A stretch of DNA of 64,000 nt. It comes from Lanius collurio. Lineage: Eukaryota; Chordata; Aves; Passeriformes; Laniidae. The position numbers and the translations under genes were made by a program. Below the pieces are notes generated by a model. It did not search any database. It saw only the letters and a list, made by a program, of their open reading frames with translations, and was not told the origin of the DNA. This document shows, piece after piece, positions 1 through 14,287 of this stretch (its first letter is position 1; each line of letters begins with the position of its first letter). The stretch is taken from assembly GCA_020086605.1 (NCBI GenBank), contig JACBWW010000008.1, positions 10,423,720 through 10,487,719 on the forward strand, written 5' to 3'.

Positions 1-3000
1 AGTCACAACGGCTTTGTTGAGTAAAATTGTAGCCTGTGTAAAGAGGTTTGATTCTGCTTAGGAAAGAACCTTTCTGATTTCAGTAATAGAAAGGAATATA
101 GACAAAGAGAGTGTCAAAACAAACAGAAGTCTAGGAATAGGCTCTACTATTACCTAGATTTTACTTCTGGAAAGACAGAGAGGTGGTGCTTTCCACTTAG
201 TGAAGGGTGTCTCCCCACAGCTGAATGAAGGTGCTGTTACAGTATGGTGCTGGTTTATCTTTGCCAGATAGTTTAAGATAGCATAGGTAGAAAAGAAAGC
301 ATGGCACACCCAGTGGCTCACTCTCTCCTGTGAGCCAGCAACTTGAACTTCAACTGTTCAGGGAACTGGGCTGTGCATTCTCTTCAAGCTGTAGCCCGTT
401 GAGTTGCTTGCTAACTGCACAAGTAATAGCACTAGTTAGCTCTAAAGGTTCTTAATTTCCTTTGGGAATTGGATAACACTATATCTGAGGTTTGAATGTC
501 CTTGAGGAGGGACCACAACTCAGCTACATCTAGCAAGCTCTGCTTTGTTTCTTGTTCAGCTAAATTAATTTGTTAGGCAGACAGTTTGTCAAATTGCTAT
601 TGTTTGTTGGGTATTTGTGACTACACAAGAAATGTACCTTATAGTCCACTTCCTCTTTAATTAAACTGAAGGATTAAAATTATTTATACTGAACTCCAAA
701 GCATGTGGTGGAGGAAACAGTAGATTCAGTGCATTTCATTATTCTTTTTGAACCCCAGCAACACAATTCTCTTCTTATAATACCCTTTAACTTGAAACAA
801 CTCATAATGACCATCTTCTCCTGTCTCTTTCCCCCAGATCATCATTACTCCAGTCTTCACAACATATGGCATTGCACCCCTTACTTCCAGCCCCTGAAAT
901 CCTCCACATAGACGAAGCAGGAGCCTGGGTACAGGGGAAGGCTTTGCTGCTCACCTGTGGTATGTCATGGTGTGGAACAAGTATCTCCATGTAGTAGTAT
1001 CTGCTGTTGACTTGCTGCAGGGTTTTTATCTTGTTTCTGAAATGCGCAAAGAACATTCACAGGACAGACGTCTAAAACAATTTAAATAGCGAGAGAGAAA
1101 AAGAAGAAAACCAGAAAAGACAGTAGGTTACTTATATAAATGGGAATTTTAAAGGCAACAGAAGAAAGTACTCAGGTAAATTTAAAAAAAAAAGAAGATG
1201 AAGAAGTTATGTAAGATAACATACTTGAGTAGCAAAGACTATGTTGTTGGAAGTGTTACCTTAAGTCTATGTAAGTAATACCTTTAGCAAGAATGAGACT
1301 TAAGAGGTGCTTTTGCAACTTCTTAATTTCATCTGAAGCATAAGATGTGTTTTGAAACCAAACTGGCTTTTTGGACCTGAAGAGATATAGGTTATCTACT
1401 TGGAAACTATCCACAACACCTTTAAAGATGATATTCTCAGCTTGTGGTCACAAATATGGGTTCTTTCACCCAGTGAAAACCTATGAAGCCAATTCATACA
1501 CAGAGTTGAGAGATTTGTTAATTTCATGTCTGTGCAGGGATGGGTGCTAGGTGGTAAATCCACAAAGGTAGCACACCTTCAGTATACTTTTAAAATGAAA
1601 AACTGGCATTTCCCATATATGTAACAACCTAAAGCTTTGCATTCTCCAGTCTCTCTTTGACACCGTGCACGCGTATTACACAGCACATGCTCCACAAGGA
1701 ACAGGCTTTTGTGAGTGAGGGGCAAACATAACCTATGGGTAGATGCTTTACTGTGTTAGTGACTAAGATTAGCACAAAGTTCAATCGAAGTTATTCTTTA
1801 GCTTTATAAGCAGTTAGTTTTTTTCACTAGTTTGACTTCCTGTTCTTACTTCTTGAGTCATGGTTCTTGATGGCTGTGGGCTTGGTTCTTCCTTCTTTTT
1901 TTATAACATGAGGGAATAACCTCTTTTATTTATCCTGTACTATACTTCAGTGAATTTGTAACCCTCTCATGATACTTTATTTCAACAAGCTTTTGTATTA
2001 TTCTGCCTCATGCTCTTATAATGCACTTTAAAATGCGTTTATAATGTGGTTCATCCCAGCAAATAAGAAGGTGTCCACAGTAGCCAAGGTAGATGACTTT
2101 TTTGCATAAACTTGTGACCCCATTTTAAACTGTGCAGCTAGTGGAGATTCTGGAGTTTCTTCCAAAGAAACCAGCAAATCTGTTGCATGGGGCCTACAGC
2201 TCAGAACTAGTCATAGGCAGGTCCTGTCAGATGCTGAGTGCCCTTACCTGGGCACACCTCAGCACCCATCAGCTGGCACTGGGTTATGTGAGAGAAGGGC
2301 TCTGGCCCCACTTCAGGTTGCTATTTTCCTCCCTGTGAAAATTTCCACTGGAGTTCTCTCACGTCCCTAGTGCAGAATAATTCCCTTTCCAAGTTCAGAG
2401 GTGCCTGCCATTGTGGGGACAAACACACGCAAACTTTGGAAAAGGCTATGCAGTCTCTGGGGATGAGATGCTGTTCATTTTTATAGAATAATTCCAGCAT
2501 CATGAGAGTAGAGAAGGTTTTTTAAATAAATTTCTAAAAATTTCCTAAAAACTGTGAACTCTTAATTTAACTATATTTTTGTAGTGCTTTATTCTAGACC
2601 TGGATCCCCTCACTTGAACATCTCTTGGTTCTGCCTGTCATGTGTCTGCATGGAGTTGCATTGCTCCAGGGAAGTGTCTAGCATGGTGGGTTGAAAACTG
2701 GCTTTTTAGGCATATTGGCTGTCGGCAAATTGTTTGGTCCACACATTATCTGCATGGAGTACAAGGACTAAAGCTGTAATCTATCTTCTGAAAATTACTG
2801 GCATTCAGTGGGTAAAAGTGAGCAGAGCCTTCACTTAGTCTTGTCACAGCCTGAGAAACAGAAGTTTGGTGCAGTCTGCATCCACCATTTGATAGGGGGA
2901 ATTAGAGTAATCCAGCTCAGAAGCATGCCTGGGTCATTGTGACCACTGCTTATCTAGGGAGAAGGGATGACTCCTGCTCAGCTGGAGGTGATAAAAAGCC

Positions 3001-6000
3001 TTCTTCCAAGCTTATTACAAATACCCTGGGGGTTTAACTTGATGTACTCTGTGAGATGCTGTATGGAGGATAAAGCCAGTTGCTCAGCTTGCTCTTCAAA
3101 GGATTTCTACTCCCTAATCAGCACTAACTCAGCCATACTGGCTCCACTTGAGATCCTCCTCAGAGGCATGCTGATGCCCTGAGGGACGTCAGTAGTCATG
3201 AACAGGCATGTTTGCTGGCAGTAGCCATGGGTCCTGTTGAACTCCATTATTGAAAAGCCTGAAGCAATCCTGCTGTGCTTCCTCTGGGACCCATTTTTGG
3301 TCCTTGTGCACAAGGACAGTATCTCTCAACATGACAGTTACACTGTCTAAATCTGGGTTATTTTCCCAGGCAAGCTGTTGGTCATCTGCACCGAGCTGAG
3401 AAGATAGTCACAGCCAACAGCAAATTGATGTTCCCCTGAGGAAAGGAGGAGAACTAAGGATATTAAGGCCTGACTCACTCCTGTTGTGGCTCCTCCAGAG
3501 GATGAGCATCTCTGTTCCTACCCTGACACAGATTTTGAAAAAAACACTAGTAAATCCAGTATTACAGGCTGTAAGATAAATTTCCAGGCTGTCAAGTGTG
3601 TGCAGGCTCCCTCATAACTCCCCTGAGGCACCTTCTTCCATAAATGCTTGTCACTCACCATTCATCTTTCAGTACCCCAATAGCTGCTCTCCTTTTTCAA
3701 CTTGTGGAGGTCCAGGGGAGTCCTATGTATATCCAGACCACTCTTATACTGCTAATGTTGCAATGTGTGTGGTGTCCACTGTTATGTCTCTATCACAGTA
3801 TGTTGTTTTTCAGTGTGTATTTACTGGCCAACCATTTTCTCTGCTCAGAGAGGAAGCATTTTCTGTCCTTAATCAAAACCCTTGGAAAGAAAAGTCAGCT
3901 CTCTTATATACCAGTTTCTTTTTTCTCACAGAGAATTCGGGAGGATAGAGCCAGGGTACCTTACTTCATCTCTAAGCACTAAGAGCTTCATTAGCCACCC
4001 TTTGCAGCTGGACAAAGAGAACAAGTTTAACTGCAGATATTAAGCTATTTCTGTAACAAAACTGGGTTGCTAAAGGTTTGCATCCAAAAAAAAAAAAAAT
4101 TGATAACCCCATGCAGCTAAACAACAGAGCAAGGGCAATACCTTTCCAATTAAATACATCAAACTTAAATACATTTAACAAACCAATCAGTGTATTTTGA
4201 AGAAAGACTCTCTATTCTTTCTGAGAGCACAGGATTCATTCATTGTCCTCTAGGTGCTAATAGGGAACTGAAGATATGAAACAAATCTGGTCATATTAAC
4301 ACAGTGTATTGATTCATTCAGTATCAATATGCTTGGGAAAAGGGCACTGTTTTATTCTGCATACAGATGCTTCCTACAGCAGGCAGCAGAAACATCCTAA
4401 CAGCATAGTGGGATTTTCCAGCAGGAAGATCTCCTGGGGTTCTAAAAACAGGCTCTTGCATTTTGCAGGTGTGGAAAAAATAACAAGGGTCAATTCTCAC
4501 CTTAAAAGTGATGGGAGGAGAAGAGGAGGAAATCAGACAGAATATTTTCCATTTGATGCTACACTTAGCTGTAAATATATACTTAAGGTAGTATTTTTCC
4601 AGTTAAGTTCCACTAAAACTAAATGGAACCTCCCTGTATGGAAAATAATGCCTGCTCTGTAAGATTTATTGTGTATACAAAGAAAAAGAATCTCAGTAGA
4701 AAACAATTGGAATGACAGAGGGGTACATATGACAAGCAGTTGGGCTTTTGACATTCTTCCTTTAGTTCCACTTGCCGTATTTTTTAAAGAAGGTGAGTTG
4801 TTTTCAGTTCTCCATAATAGCAGTGCTTCTCCCAGTCAACAGAGGATACTTGATGCAAAGAACCCATTGTATGGGTAATTGAGATGGGTAATTAAGAAAT
4901 TAAGAAATATAAAAGTTGATGCAGATACTCTAACATCTGTTAAAAGCATTTTTTAAGCATCTTGGCTCTGAGAACGTTCAGTGAGACATACATGTCAAGC
5001 CAAGACATGGTCTGGCTGGACTGATGTGGAAATCAGTTCAGAAACAGTTTGTTTTCTTCAGCTGATTATTTTGCAAAACACTCTCTGGTTGGAAATCTTT
5101 GCTCAATCCTTGAAACAGAGACAGGCATAAATGGGCATTTTATTATAGCTCAGGGAATGGGTTGTCTTTCTCTATTATGGTTGAATGAATGCATCTTTTT
5201 GCATGTGTTAGTGGATTACACCAATTTTAAAAAAAACAAACCTGTTGCATTGGCTATTTTTGTCCCACTCAGAGTCTGATTGCTCTTAATAACACTGAGA
5301 TTATAAAGAGGTTTTTGTACTGATGATCAAAGCACATTGGCATTGTGACATGTTTCCTATGCTGGAAAAAGGAAGGTGGAAAAAAACCCTGTGGGTCTGA
5401 GAAAGATTTTGTAAGATGTAGAAAAGGATGCCTACTTTCAGAGAGAAAGGAACTCTGCCAGTTGTTCTTGACAAGGTTGTTCTCTGTTCAGAAAGTTTAT
5501 GTAAGTGTGCATTTATGCTTGGCAAGGTAGGACACGGCAAACCACAAAAATCAAAGCAAGATTCTTTGTGAGCAAAGTCCTTTAAAGTATATGAAGTTGA
5601 TAGTATGGTACTGAATGCCATTTCTTGGTCTGAGTGAACTTTCTGCACTGAATAAAAAGTTTTTTTATTTCAATTCTTTTGTGTGCTAACTTTCTTGGTA
5701 GACAAGTTTTAAAGTGGAATCTTCAGTGATTTTTGAAGTACTTTTCAAAAGACTGATAATGTAGAATAATTAATTAGTCACAGTGGCTCTTGACATTTTG
5801 AGATAAGTCTGGCCTTAAAAAGATGACATGATGGAGGGACTACAGATTTGATTAAAGAAAGACTTAGGTCTATCAGGGATGAATAGGTCACTTGGTGATT
5901 ATGTAAATGTTGCTTACTGAAGTTTTCTGTGAGTAGCATGATATATCAGAGTGATGCATTCTCCCAGAAATCTGAGGTGGGGGAGGAGTAAAGGGAGTAT

Positions 6001-6659
6001 GTCAGCTGCATAAAATAAATTACTTCTCTTGAAGAACTCTTGAATGACCAAACTGAGTGACTTAAGTTTAGCTGCAGCTACTAAAAAGGTGCTCAGTATC
6101 AAGTAGACCTCCTTCTGTAAGGGAAAGGAAAATACAGACTAAGTCCTAGTGTATGGAGCTTTTAGGGTAATTTCCTCCCTCTACTGCCCTGTGAAGTTAT
6201 GAAGTTGGTTTTTGAAAAGCACACTGCGAAATGCCTGTTCCCCTCAGTCTTTGAAGGCACTCCTGCTGCCCTCATGCAGTTCACCCTGACCTAATGAGCC
6301 AAACAGAATCCCCTATCACTGCACCAGCAGCGCTGCTCACTGAGCCTGCCTTGGGACGGACAGCGTGCTCTGCCATGAGATAGCAGACCCCAAGGCATTC
6401 ATATCTTTTCATGGGGCCTCTTCATGAGGCTGGAGGAAAGCTGCACACCTGCCTCCAGGTTCTGTGATCCACTTCTTTTCCAAGCCACAATCTTTATTCC
6501 CTCCACAGATCCAGGCATTGCCTATTTTATCTGGTAAAGCAGTCTACTGCACTGACCAATTCCCTCCCTAAAGTAATTGCTTTTCAAGAAAACAGAGACA
6601 AATCAGCTGAGGTTGTGAAGATGTAGTGTTGAGTTGAACCACGTTTTACTGCCCTGGAA
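1..6659. other. Anonymous single-copy AT-rich DNA
   Basis: No gene, RNA gene or recognisable transposon was found here on either strand. Open frames are short (the longest about 115 codons) and show no protein family motif. A 14-base A-run lies at 4086-4099. CpG is scarce, as expected for an AT-rich avian isochore. The stretch 6240-6560 is somewhat more GC-rich but matched nothing I recognise. Confidence 0.6.
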
Positions 6660-7044
6660 NNNNNNNNNNNNNNNNNNNNNNNNNNNNNNNNNNNNNNNNN
6701 NNNNNNNNNNNNNNNNNNNNNNNNNNNNNNNNNNNNNNNNNNNNNNNNNNNNNNNNNNNNNNNNNNNNNNNNNNNNNNNNNNNNNNNNNNNNNNNNNNNN
6801 NNNNNNNNNNNNNNNNNNNNNNNNNNNNNNNNNNNNNNNNNNNNNNNNNNNNNNNNNNNNNNNNNNNNNNNNNNNNNNNNNNNNNNNNNNNNNNNNNNNN
6901 NNNNNNNNNNNNNNNNNNNNNNNNNNNNNNNNNNNNNNNNNNNNNNNNNNNNNNNNNNNNNNNNNNNNNNNNNNNNNNNNNNNNNNNNNNNNNNNNNNNN
7001 NNNNNNNNNNNNNNNNNNNNNNNNNNNNNNNNNNNNNNNNNNNN
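6660..7044. other. Assembly gap (385 N)
   Basis: A run of 385 undetermined bases. It ends directly at a CCTT microsatellite, so the gap was probably caused by failure to read through the simple repeat. Any frame crossing it, such as 6634-7194, is meaningless. Confidence 0.99.
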
Positions 7045-7105
7045 CCTTCCTTCCTTCCTTCCTTCCTTCCTTCCTTCCTTCCTTCCTTCCTTCCTTCCTT
7101 CCTTC
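7045..7105 (+). repeat. (CCTT)n microsatellite
   Basis: About 15 uninterrupted CCTT units directly follow the N gap and then decay into a T-rich stretch. The true array is likely longer and extends into the gap. It is a polypurine/polypyrimidine tract, a sequence type able to form triplex DNA. Confidence 0.97.
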
Positions 7106-10100
7106 TTTCTTTTTTATTTTTTGTTTGTTTCTGGATCCCAGTCCTACAAAACTATAAATTAGACCTACATAGTCCGCATAAAGCAGTTAAGTAGAGAGAG
7201 CCTGCTGGCAGAAGGATCAGTGTTGCCATGCAAGGTATCCATCTTTCCTGGGAAACATTTACACATTCACAGATTCAAAACCCCTGCAGAAAACCCAGCT
7301 ACATCATAAATGCCTCAGAATCTCCTTTAGTGCCTGCTTTATTTGATAAAAGGTTTGTTTACATGGTTTAATATCTCTAATTAGCCTGCATTGTTGCTCA
7401 ACTGTTGAAGTAATTTGCATTATAATTGTTGTTTGAGATTGGTAACTGAATACATTTTCTTGAAGTATCACTACTCTTTATGCTTTGTCCACGTTTCATG
7501 GGTCCTTGTGCAAAAATATTGCTTTTTTTTTTTGATTGGGCTCAGCAGGTATTCCTGTGACCAGTTTGACCAGCTGTCTTCCTTCTCTTTCTTTTGTGTT
7601 CACAGATCAAATTTATCTCACTGAAACAAATGCTGCCGACTGCTTGGTATTAATAATGCATTGAAAGCTGCAGCCACATCTGATGTTTTCTTCACTCTTG
7701 AGGAAAAGGATTAGTGTGAGCCTTGAATGTTCCTTTCGTTCCTCCAGTCAGAGTAATCTTGAGGGTTCTCAAGATACTCAAAGAAGGCTTACAGGAATGT
7801 AAGTGGGTTTTTTTGAAAGAAAAAAACATCCTACTTTTTCACTTTGTTCCAAAGGAGTGTGTATCCTGCCATGGAAGAATGAAAGGTTTGGAATTACATG
7901 CTACCTAGTGGATTAAAAATGGATATCGCTTTCAGTTAAATCCCTCAAGATTGTTTCCTCTTATGTCTTTTTAATTATCAGTTCTTTTTTTCCCTGGCTC
8001 ATACTTAAAGAAGTCAAAAGATGCAGGTGTTTCATCTCATCCTCAGAGTGGAGATCATGGAGGCTGTGAATATCTGTGTGATTGAGGCAACCAGATCTAA
8101 AGCTCTCTCCTGGGGTACCAGAGCCCTTGGCACTGATCTGAGACCCTGCAGTCTGGGACCAGGAGTGAGGTGTCTGTGCTCTCCGTCAGTGCAAGGGGTG
8201 TAGATGTGCAGTGGTGCATACTCAGCTTGGAGCTGCAGGGAGACAGCAAGTAGGACAGAGTACAGATGGGTATTTGAGATCCTATCCATCTCTGTTGCAC
8301 CCAGCTTTACTGGATGGCCTAACAGCCTGCACAGCAAATGGAGAACCAATGCGTTTGCCCTAGAATCTTTTCCAAGTGTTATGGTTTTCTTTTCATACCG
8401 TGTGAGTGGCACAGTTAGTTGCAACAGGAAAGGCTGGGGGCAGCTTCTCCCTCGCTCGTACTAGACCAAACCTGTTGGCGCTCTCTCCTGGCAGCAGGAA
8501 GATGTGGCCGTCAACTGGTATGGAGAAGAAAGGAGCTCTTAGCCCTATGGAAATGCTGTGGTAGGAGGCAATACGTCGCCAAATTGCATAATTCTTTTTT
8601 CCGTTCTCTCAGGCAGCACACCTATTCTTAAACCACCACAGTCACCTTCAAGGAGTTGCTCTGAAAGATTTTGAGCCACTTCCTTTACAACATGTGTTTC
8701 CGAATATGCATTTTATTCAAACAAGATCTTACTGTATTTTCTGCTTTTCTTCTGTTGTTTTCTATTTAATTCCCTATGAATTGATAGATGTGAGGACTAC
8801 TAGTATCATCTGTTCATGGTCTTCCATCTCTTTCTCAGCTTATAGACAAACTTGCTGCCAAGTTCCAGGTCTCACATGCTTCCTTGCTACAACTGTCTGT
8901 GTAGGTTCTCATGGGACAAATGCACCTACACGGGTCATTATCTTGGGCTTGCACTTCTTTTTTCAAATTGCAATTTCACAGTACTCACTTCCAAACCTGT
9001 GTCTGGGTAGAACACTTTGTAAATTCTGGCACAAGAAGAATGAAAACCTAAATGAGATCTGTTATGGCCCGTGGAAGTCAATGGTAGATGGCAGACTGTG
9101 TGCAGAGTAGCAGTTACTTGGTTTAAACGGCACGAGGTGTTTTGGTAGATTAACACCTTCTCACATGACCTTGCAGGTTCACACTGCAGAAATTGATAAG
9201 GCATTAGAATCCATATCAGATGAGTGAATGGAGCATTTGCTTGTTTTATAAATCAGACTCAGAATCTCAGAAATGTCTACATCTTCATTCTGGGGAGACT
9301 TGCAGAAGTACACTGCTTCCCAGGGAAGAGAAAATTTTAATCAGTGACTGAGAGTCAGCAAACTCTTTTGAAGTTCAAATAGATTTTATGCTCAATTTTT
9401 TACACTTGGTGTATTTATGGGCTGTTTGACTAGGACACTTTTCTTGACCATGATTTATTGGCTTTTGATGTAATGAAATATCAGCCAGAAGAGATTTGAA
9501 ACTATAGGTTTAGTAGGATTATCTCTCTTCCTGTTTCAATGGCATCTAGGACATCTACAACTCTGTTGCACACAGTTTCTCATATATCCATTGATTGAAA
9601 CCTGCTCTTGAACTCTCTACAGATTTAACTTGAGATGTCTCCTGGATCCCAATGGGAAGGTCTCTGAAACAGCTTGAATGTTCTCTATACTTTGTTCTGA
9701 ATATTCCGCATGTCTTGTTTGAATGTTTCCCATATCCTGTTTGTCTTTTCTAGTATATCTCCCCTAGAAATGAAGCCATTTGTTAGTGTGTGATTTGTTC
9801 CAAAGGAGTGTGTATGTTTTTTTTCTTTGTGCTACGCGCATACACTTAGAGTATGTTACAGAAGGGCAAAGGAAGCATGAGAGTGTCCTTTGTAAATGGG
9901 ATGGGATCCTTGGTCCAATCACCAGCTGCTGCTGTGATGGAGTAGCAGAAAGATGGAGTGAAACATATGGATTTGCTGATGTAAGGAGAGACTAGGGTTG
10001 AGACTGGAGCAGGTGTATACAGAATAACCTCTAAGTTTGAGAGATGAGAAATGGAAAGGGGATTGTGCTCAGCTGAATGTCTGTGCATCTTGGGGGTAGA

Positions 10101-13100
10101 AAATTGGATGGGAAGGAAGACAGTGAGTTAGGAGAAGCAAGAAAGTTCAGAGAAAAGGGAATTCTAATATTTGGAGGAGGTGGTTTGGGAGGAGTGAAGG
10201 AGTTTTGACATGGTGAAAAATAGAGAAATGGATGTGCTTATACATTTGCACTGTGAATTGACAGGAGGTCTTCAAGTCTAGGAAGCCTAGCCAAAATCTA
10301 TTACTGGGAAATTACATGAAAGTTCTGTTTAACCAAGAAGCATTCTGTCAGTTCCTCACTACATCCTGCTTCTGTGGTAAAGAAATACGATTTTTGCTTG
10401 CAATTGTTCAATGGCGTATGCTTCCTATTGCAGCAACACATTGTTTGCTGATCCCAAAATAGTTTCTGGGAGGGAGATAGACTTTATAGGAAAATCTCAT
10501 GGGAAGATGTAAGAGAGAAAGCAAATCGCCAAAGTAACTTTCAGACCACCATTTGGTAAGTGCCATTCAGTGTTTACCACAGTCCCCTCTGCAGAGAGAC
10601 ACTCTACAGGGCCAGTGCTCTTCTCAAGTGACTTTCAAGATGTAAGTGGCTTGTGAACCTTGTGCTGGATCTGTGCACACAGGTAAAATTTAGTCTTAAG
10701 GTATAGCTTGTGCTGGAGTGAGTCATGAATTTTAAAGCTGATTTTTGGCACAAGGGTTTGTTCTGTCTCCTGATCTAAGCTGTCAAGGTTGCCAGGAAGC
10801 TGAAGCTGCCTGTGAATACCTGCACAGAGTTTATTCTTTTGGCCATGTCTTTGCTTACTTAATGAGATCATTTCTGTAGCTACACAAGGATGCCTCACTT
10901 CTTAGGAAGTTAATACAACCTCCAAATTTAGAACGATGCAGGTAAAGTATCAAGTCAATGGATGTCACTTACGTTCCTGCAAATTAATAGAAAGGGTACG
11001 CTTATTAAATCATCTTAAGGAAGGGGAAATACAATGACAAGGCTCAGTTTCTTTTTTACATTTAGCGTTAACATTGCCATAAAGTGAGTTATACAATCAG
11101 TACCAAAATATTGGATAATAACGTGGCATTGGATTTTTCTATCTGATGCCCATTACTATCCCTGCTCAAAGATGCTCTAAAGCTTTCCAGAAGAGATTCC
11201 CCCAAAAGAGAAAAGTGGATCTGGTAGACCAGCTCCTCACTATAAAATATATTAGGACTCATCTCTTTCAATAATATTCCTTTAGAAAAAATTGGCCACA
11301 CTAACAGTGTAAAAAGCATAAATGAGAGAAAAACAGGACCTTGAAAACAGGCCAGGGTGAAAACTGAAGCTAAAGAAGGAACAATGCATGGGTATGTTGC
11401 TTATGCTGTGTGGTGTTGCTTTTGTCTTTACACCTGAGGGCAGGTGTAAGTACAGCCCCCCATCAAAACACAGTAAAACTATTGTATTCAAGTGCTTAGG
11501 CAGGGGAAGTTGAGCCTAGCACTGAACAGGGTAGGATGTGAATATTATCATTTGAAACCACACTGGGTGATATTTTGTTATTAAAGTTATGCTACCTATG
11601 AGCAGCTTGGCAGAGATTGCATTGATTCAGCTGTTTATAATTCAATTTCTTTGTGTTCTGAACTGTAAATACAGTGTTATAAAAGATGGATGCATTTCTG
11701 ACACAATCTGGAAGTTGAACCAGAGTTATTAAAAACACACTGTACTCCTTGTGTGCATATTTATCAAGAGAGATCAATTAAGTCAAATACTCCATTGATT
11801 CTTGTAAAAAAAGGTTGAGTTTAATTCAATCAAATGGGGCAAGAACAGAAAAATCCATCACTGGCAACCTCCATTGTGCAAACACGTTGTTAGATTCTGT
11901 AGATGATTGCTGTAAAATGGGCTGAATCTGGTTCTTGCTGCTAACAGGTATCCAAACACATTGGCAGAGTAGGCAGTGATGAAAAAGATCATTCAAACCC
12001 AAATGCATTTTAGTTTTCAATAGGCTTGTCAATTGTGCAGCAAATGTGTGGAAGGATCTGCTGTGTTTCAGCTGCACTGCTTGACAACTTCACCACAGAA
12101 ATACCCAGATATACTAAACATACAATTCTGTACTGGTGTAGCTGGAAAAAATGAAATATATGTGCATCTAATTCCAATATCTTTGCAGGATTCTTGAATT
12201 GTTCCAGGCAGTGTAAGGACACTTTAGCATTCATGGGGAACTGACCCTAGAATACCTGAGAAAACACAAAGTGTTTTTTCTTAAAAACAATTGTATAAAG
12301 TACTGCTTTTACACATCTTAAATAAACAGACCAATAAAAGCTCTATATAACAGTTTAAGTTGATAAAATAAATAGTTTTTGCAAGTTAAAAAAAAAAAGT
12401 AAAGAAAATCTTTACTAGCCCAGATAAAATTTCTGTAAAATAGCGTGAATAATCAAATGAAATATAGACAAAATGAAATGAATATCTATGAAAAAACATT
12501 ATAGAAGCTGCTCTGAATATAGGATGGCAAGACTGAGTTTTCTTCCTTAACTGTGATTTTGCATGTTCGTTTAGGAAAATATTGTCAACACATCCACATT
12601 ATGGTTACAATTTCATAAACAGAGAGGATTTGGGGTATCTCTGTACATAAGGTTATATGTGAAGTCAGCTTTGCATGTGAAAATACCTTTTGATAACTTT
12701 GGAAACAAATTCAATTCTTATGTTAAGTAGAATGCATGCACTTTTGCAAGTCTGTAAAATTCTATAGTTTAGGGTACCTATAAATAAACTGTACATAATC
12801 TCCATACCTTATACTGACACACTGAATATGCTATGTGTGCATTAGGGCACTTCAATAGCTTTTGTTCAGATCTTCCAACAGTTAATTGTCATAGCCTCAA
12901 GTAGGATATGCTCCCAGATATTGAAAAGAGGATAAACAAACCATGTCAATGCTTTTGTGCAATATTCATCACTGTTTCTTCACATCTGTTTTTTGTACCT
13001 ACTTGCTCATGCAGATACAAGCTAGACCTCCTTCCCAGAAGGTTTAGTAAGAGCATGCCAAGATGTGGAACTTCAACAAAGCTACAAAGACTCTCCTACA

Positions 13101-14281
13101 TGCAAATGCTAATCGAAGTCTGAACTTTTGTGAAAAGTTCTAAGTAGAACAAAGCAAGAGAAAGATTCTCAGCATTTTCTTCTGGCTGCATGGAAGCACT
13201 GTTCTTGTGTTGGTGAACTGTAGTAAATACCTAATGTGGAGCTATAAATATAATTCAAATTAAGACAGAGATATTCAACAATGTGATGGGTCAGCAAATA
13301 TTCAATTTCCCACTCAAGTTCTTGATTATCCTCTGAAATTTAAGCACTGTGATTCTGATACTTATCAGGTTTGCAGTGGTGTAGTGACATTTTGACAGCA
13401 TAACCCAATATAACTTTTTGAAACTGATTTTACCTATTGAGAGCTTCTCTGGGATACTTATTCTGGAATAACCACCTGAGTCAACATTACAGATCAGGTG
13501 CTCAAAATGGCTTTTGCAGCCCTTTAAACTAACATACTGGAATGGTTCACATCTACTATATCCACATGGATCCTAAGGATAAAACACGGTTAAAATGATG
13601 TCACTTCATATATCTAAACCTTAAAATTAGAGCTGAATGTTTCAGGGGAATAGGCTTAAGTGAAGAAAAATGCTCTAATGCAGTAAAAATTTAGAAATAC
13701 AGAGTAGTATTGGAAGTTTTAATATATTAGGCATCCTGCAGGAAAACTCTAACTTGTAAAACATTTTTCTGCCTTTGTTTTCTCTTCCTCTCTCTGATTC
13801 CTCTGTTCCCTCTGCACCTGAACTGTGGGTGAAAGCCAGTGAGGTGCAGCTGATCACACATCTCTGGTAAGGGCTGACTTATCCTTAATGGGAGCTAGTG
13901 AGTAATGGGATTGAACCTGGCATAGCCCCACCGTCCAATGGTTCATCTCCAGCCTCTTCTGACAGTGGTAGAATGTCATTGCTGATGACAGCTTTTCAGT
14001 AGCCAGAGAGAATGATCAGGTACAGTTAGCCTATTACTTGTGACTAAATGGCTTGTGAGAAGGATGACCATGGAGATTAACCCACAGACAGAATTCAAGG
14101 CCTGAGTGTAGAGAACACAATTACTGCTGCCTTGGTGCTATGAAAGCCTCTCATTAAAGTCGAAAATGAAGTGTGCAGTGAGGACAATATAGAAGTGTCA
14201 TCCCTTTTATAGAAGACCTGTCCCTTTTCTTGTTTCAAACACTTAACTATATTCAGTTAAAAGGGGAGAGGGAAAAACGCC
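7106..14281. other. Anonymous single-copy DNA
   Basis: No gene or transposon was recognised. The interval holds a homeodomain/forkhead-like AT-rich patch at 7340-7435 (see findings). It also holds one copy each, at 7843-7864 and 9794-9815, of an exact 22-base repeat. 12.2-12.9 kb is especially AT-rich. Open frames are short and show no family motifs. Confidence 0.6.
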
Positions 14282-14287
14282 ACGTCC

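Noticed and set aside
3598..3982. Two overlapping plus-strand frames of 112-116 codons
   Set aside because: Composition is that of random AT-rich DNA, with no motif, splice site pattern or polyadenylation context.
6634..7194. 186-codon frame
   Set aside because: Most of it is the N gap and the rest is the CCTT repeat read as PSFL units.
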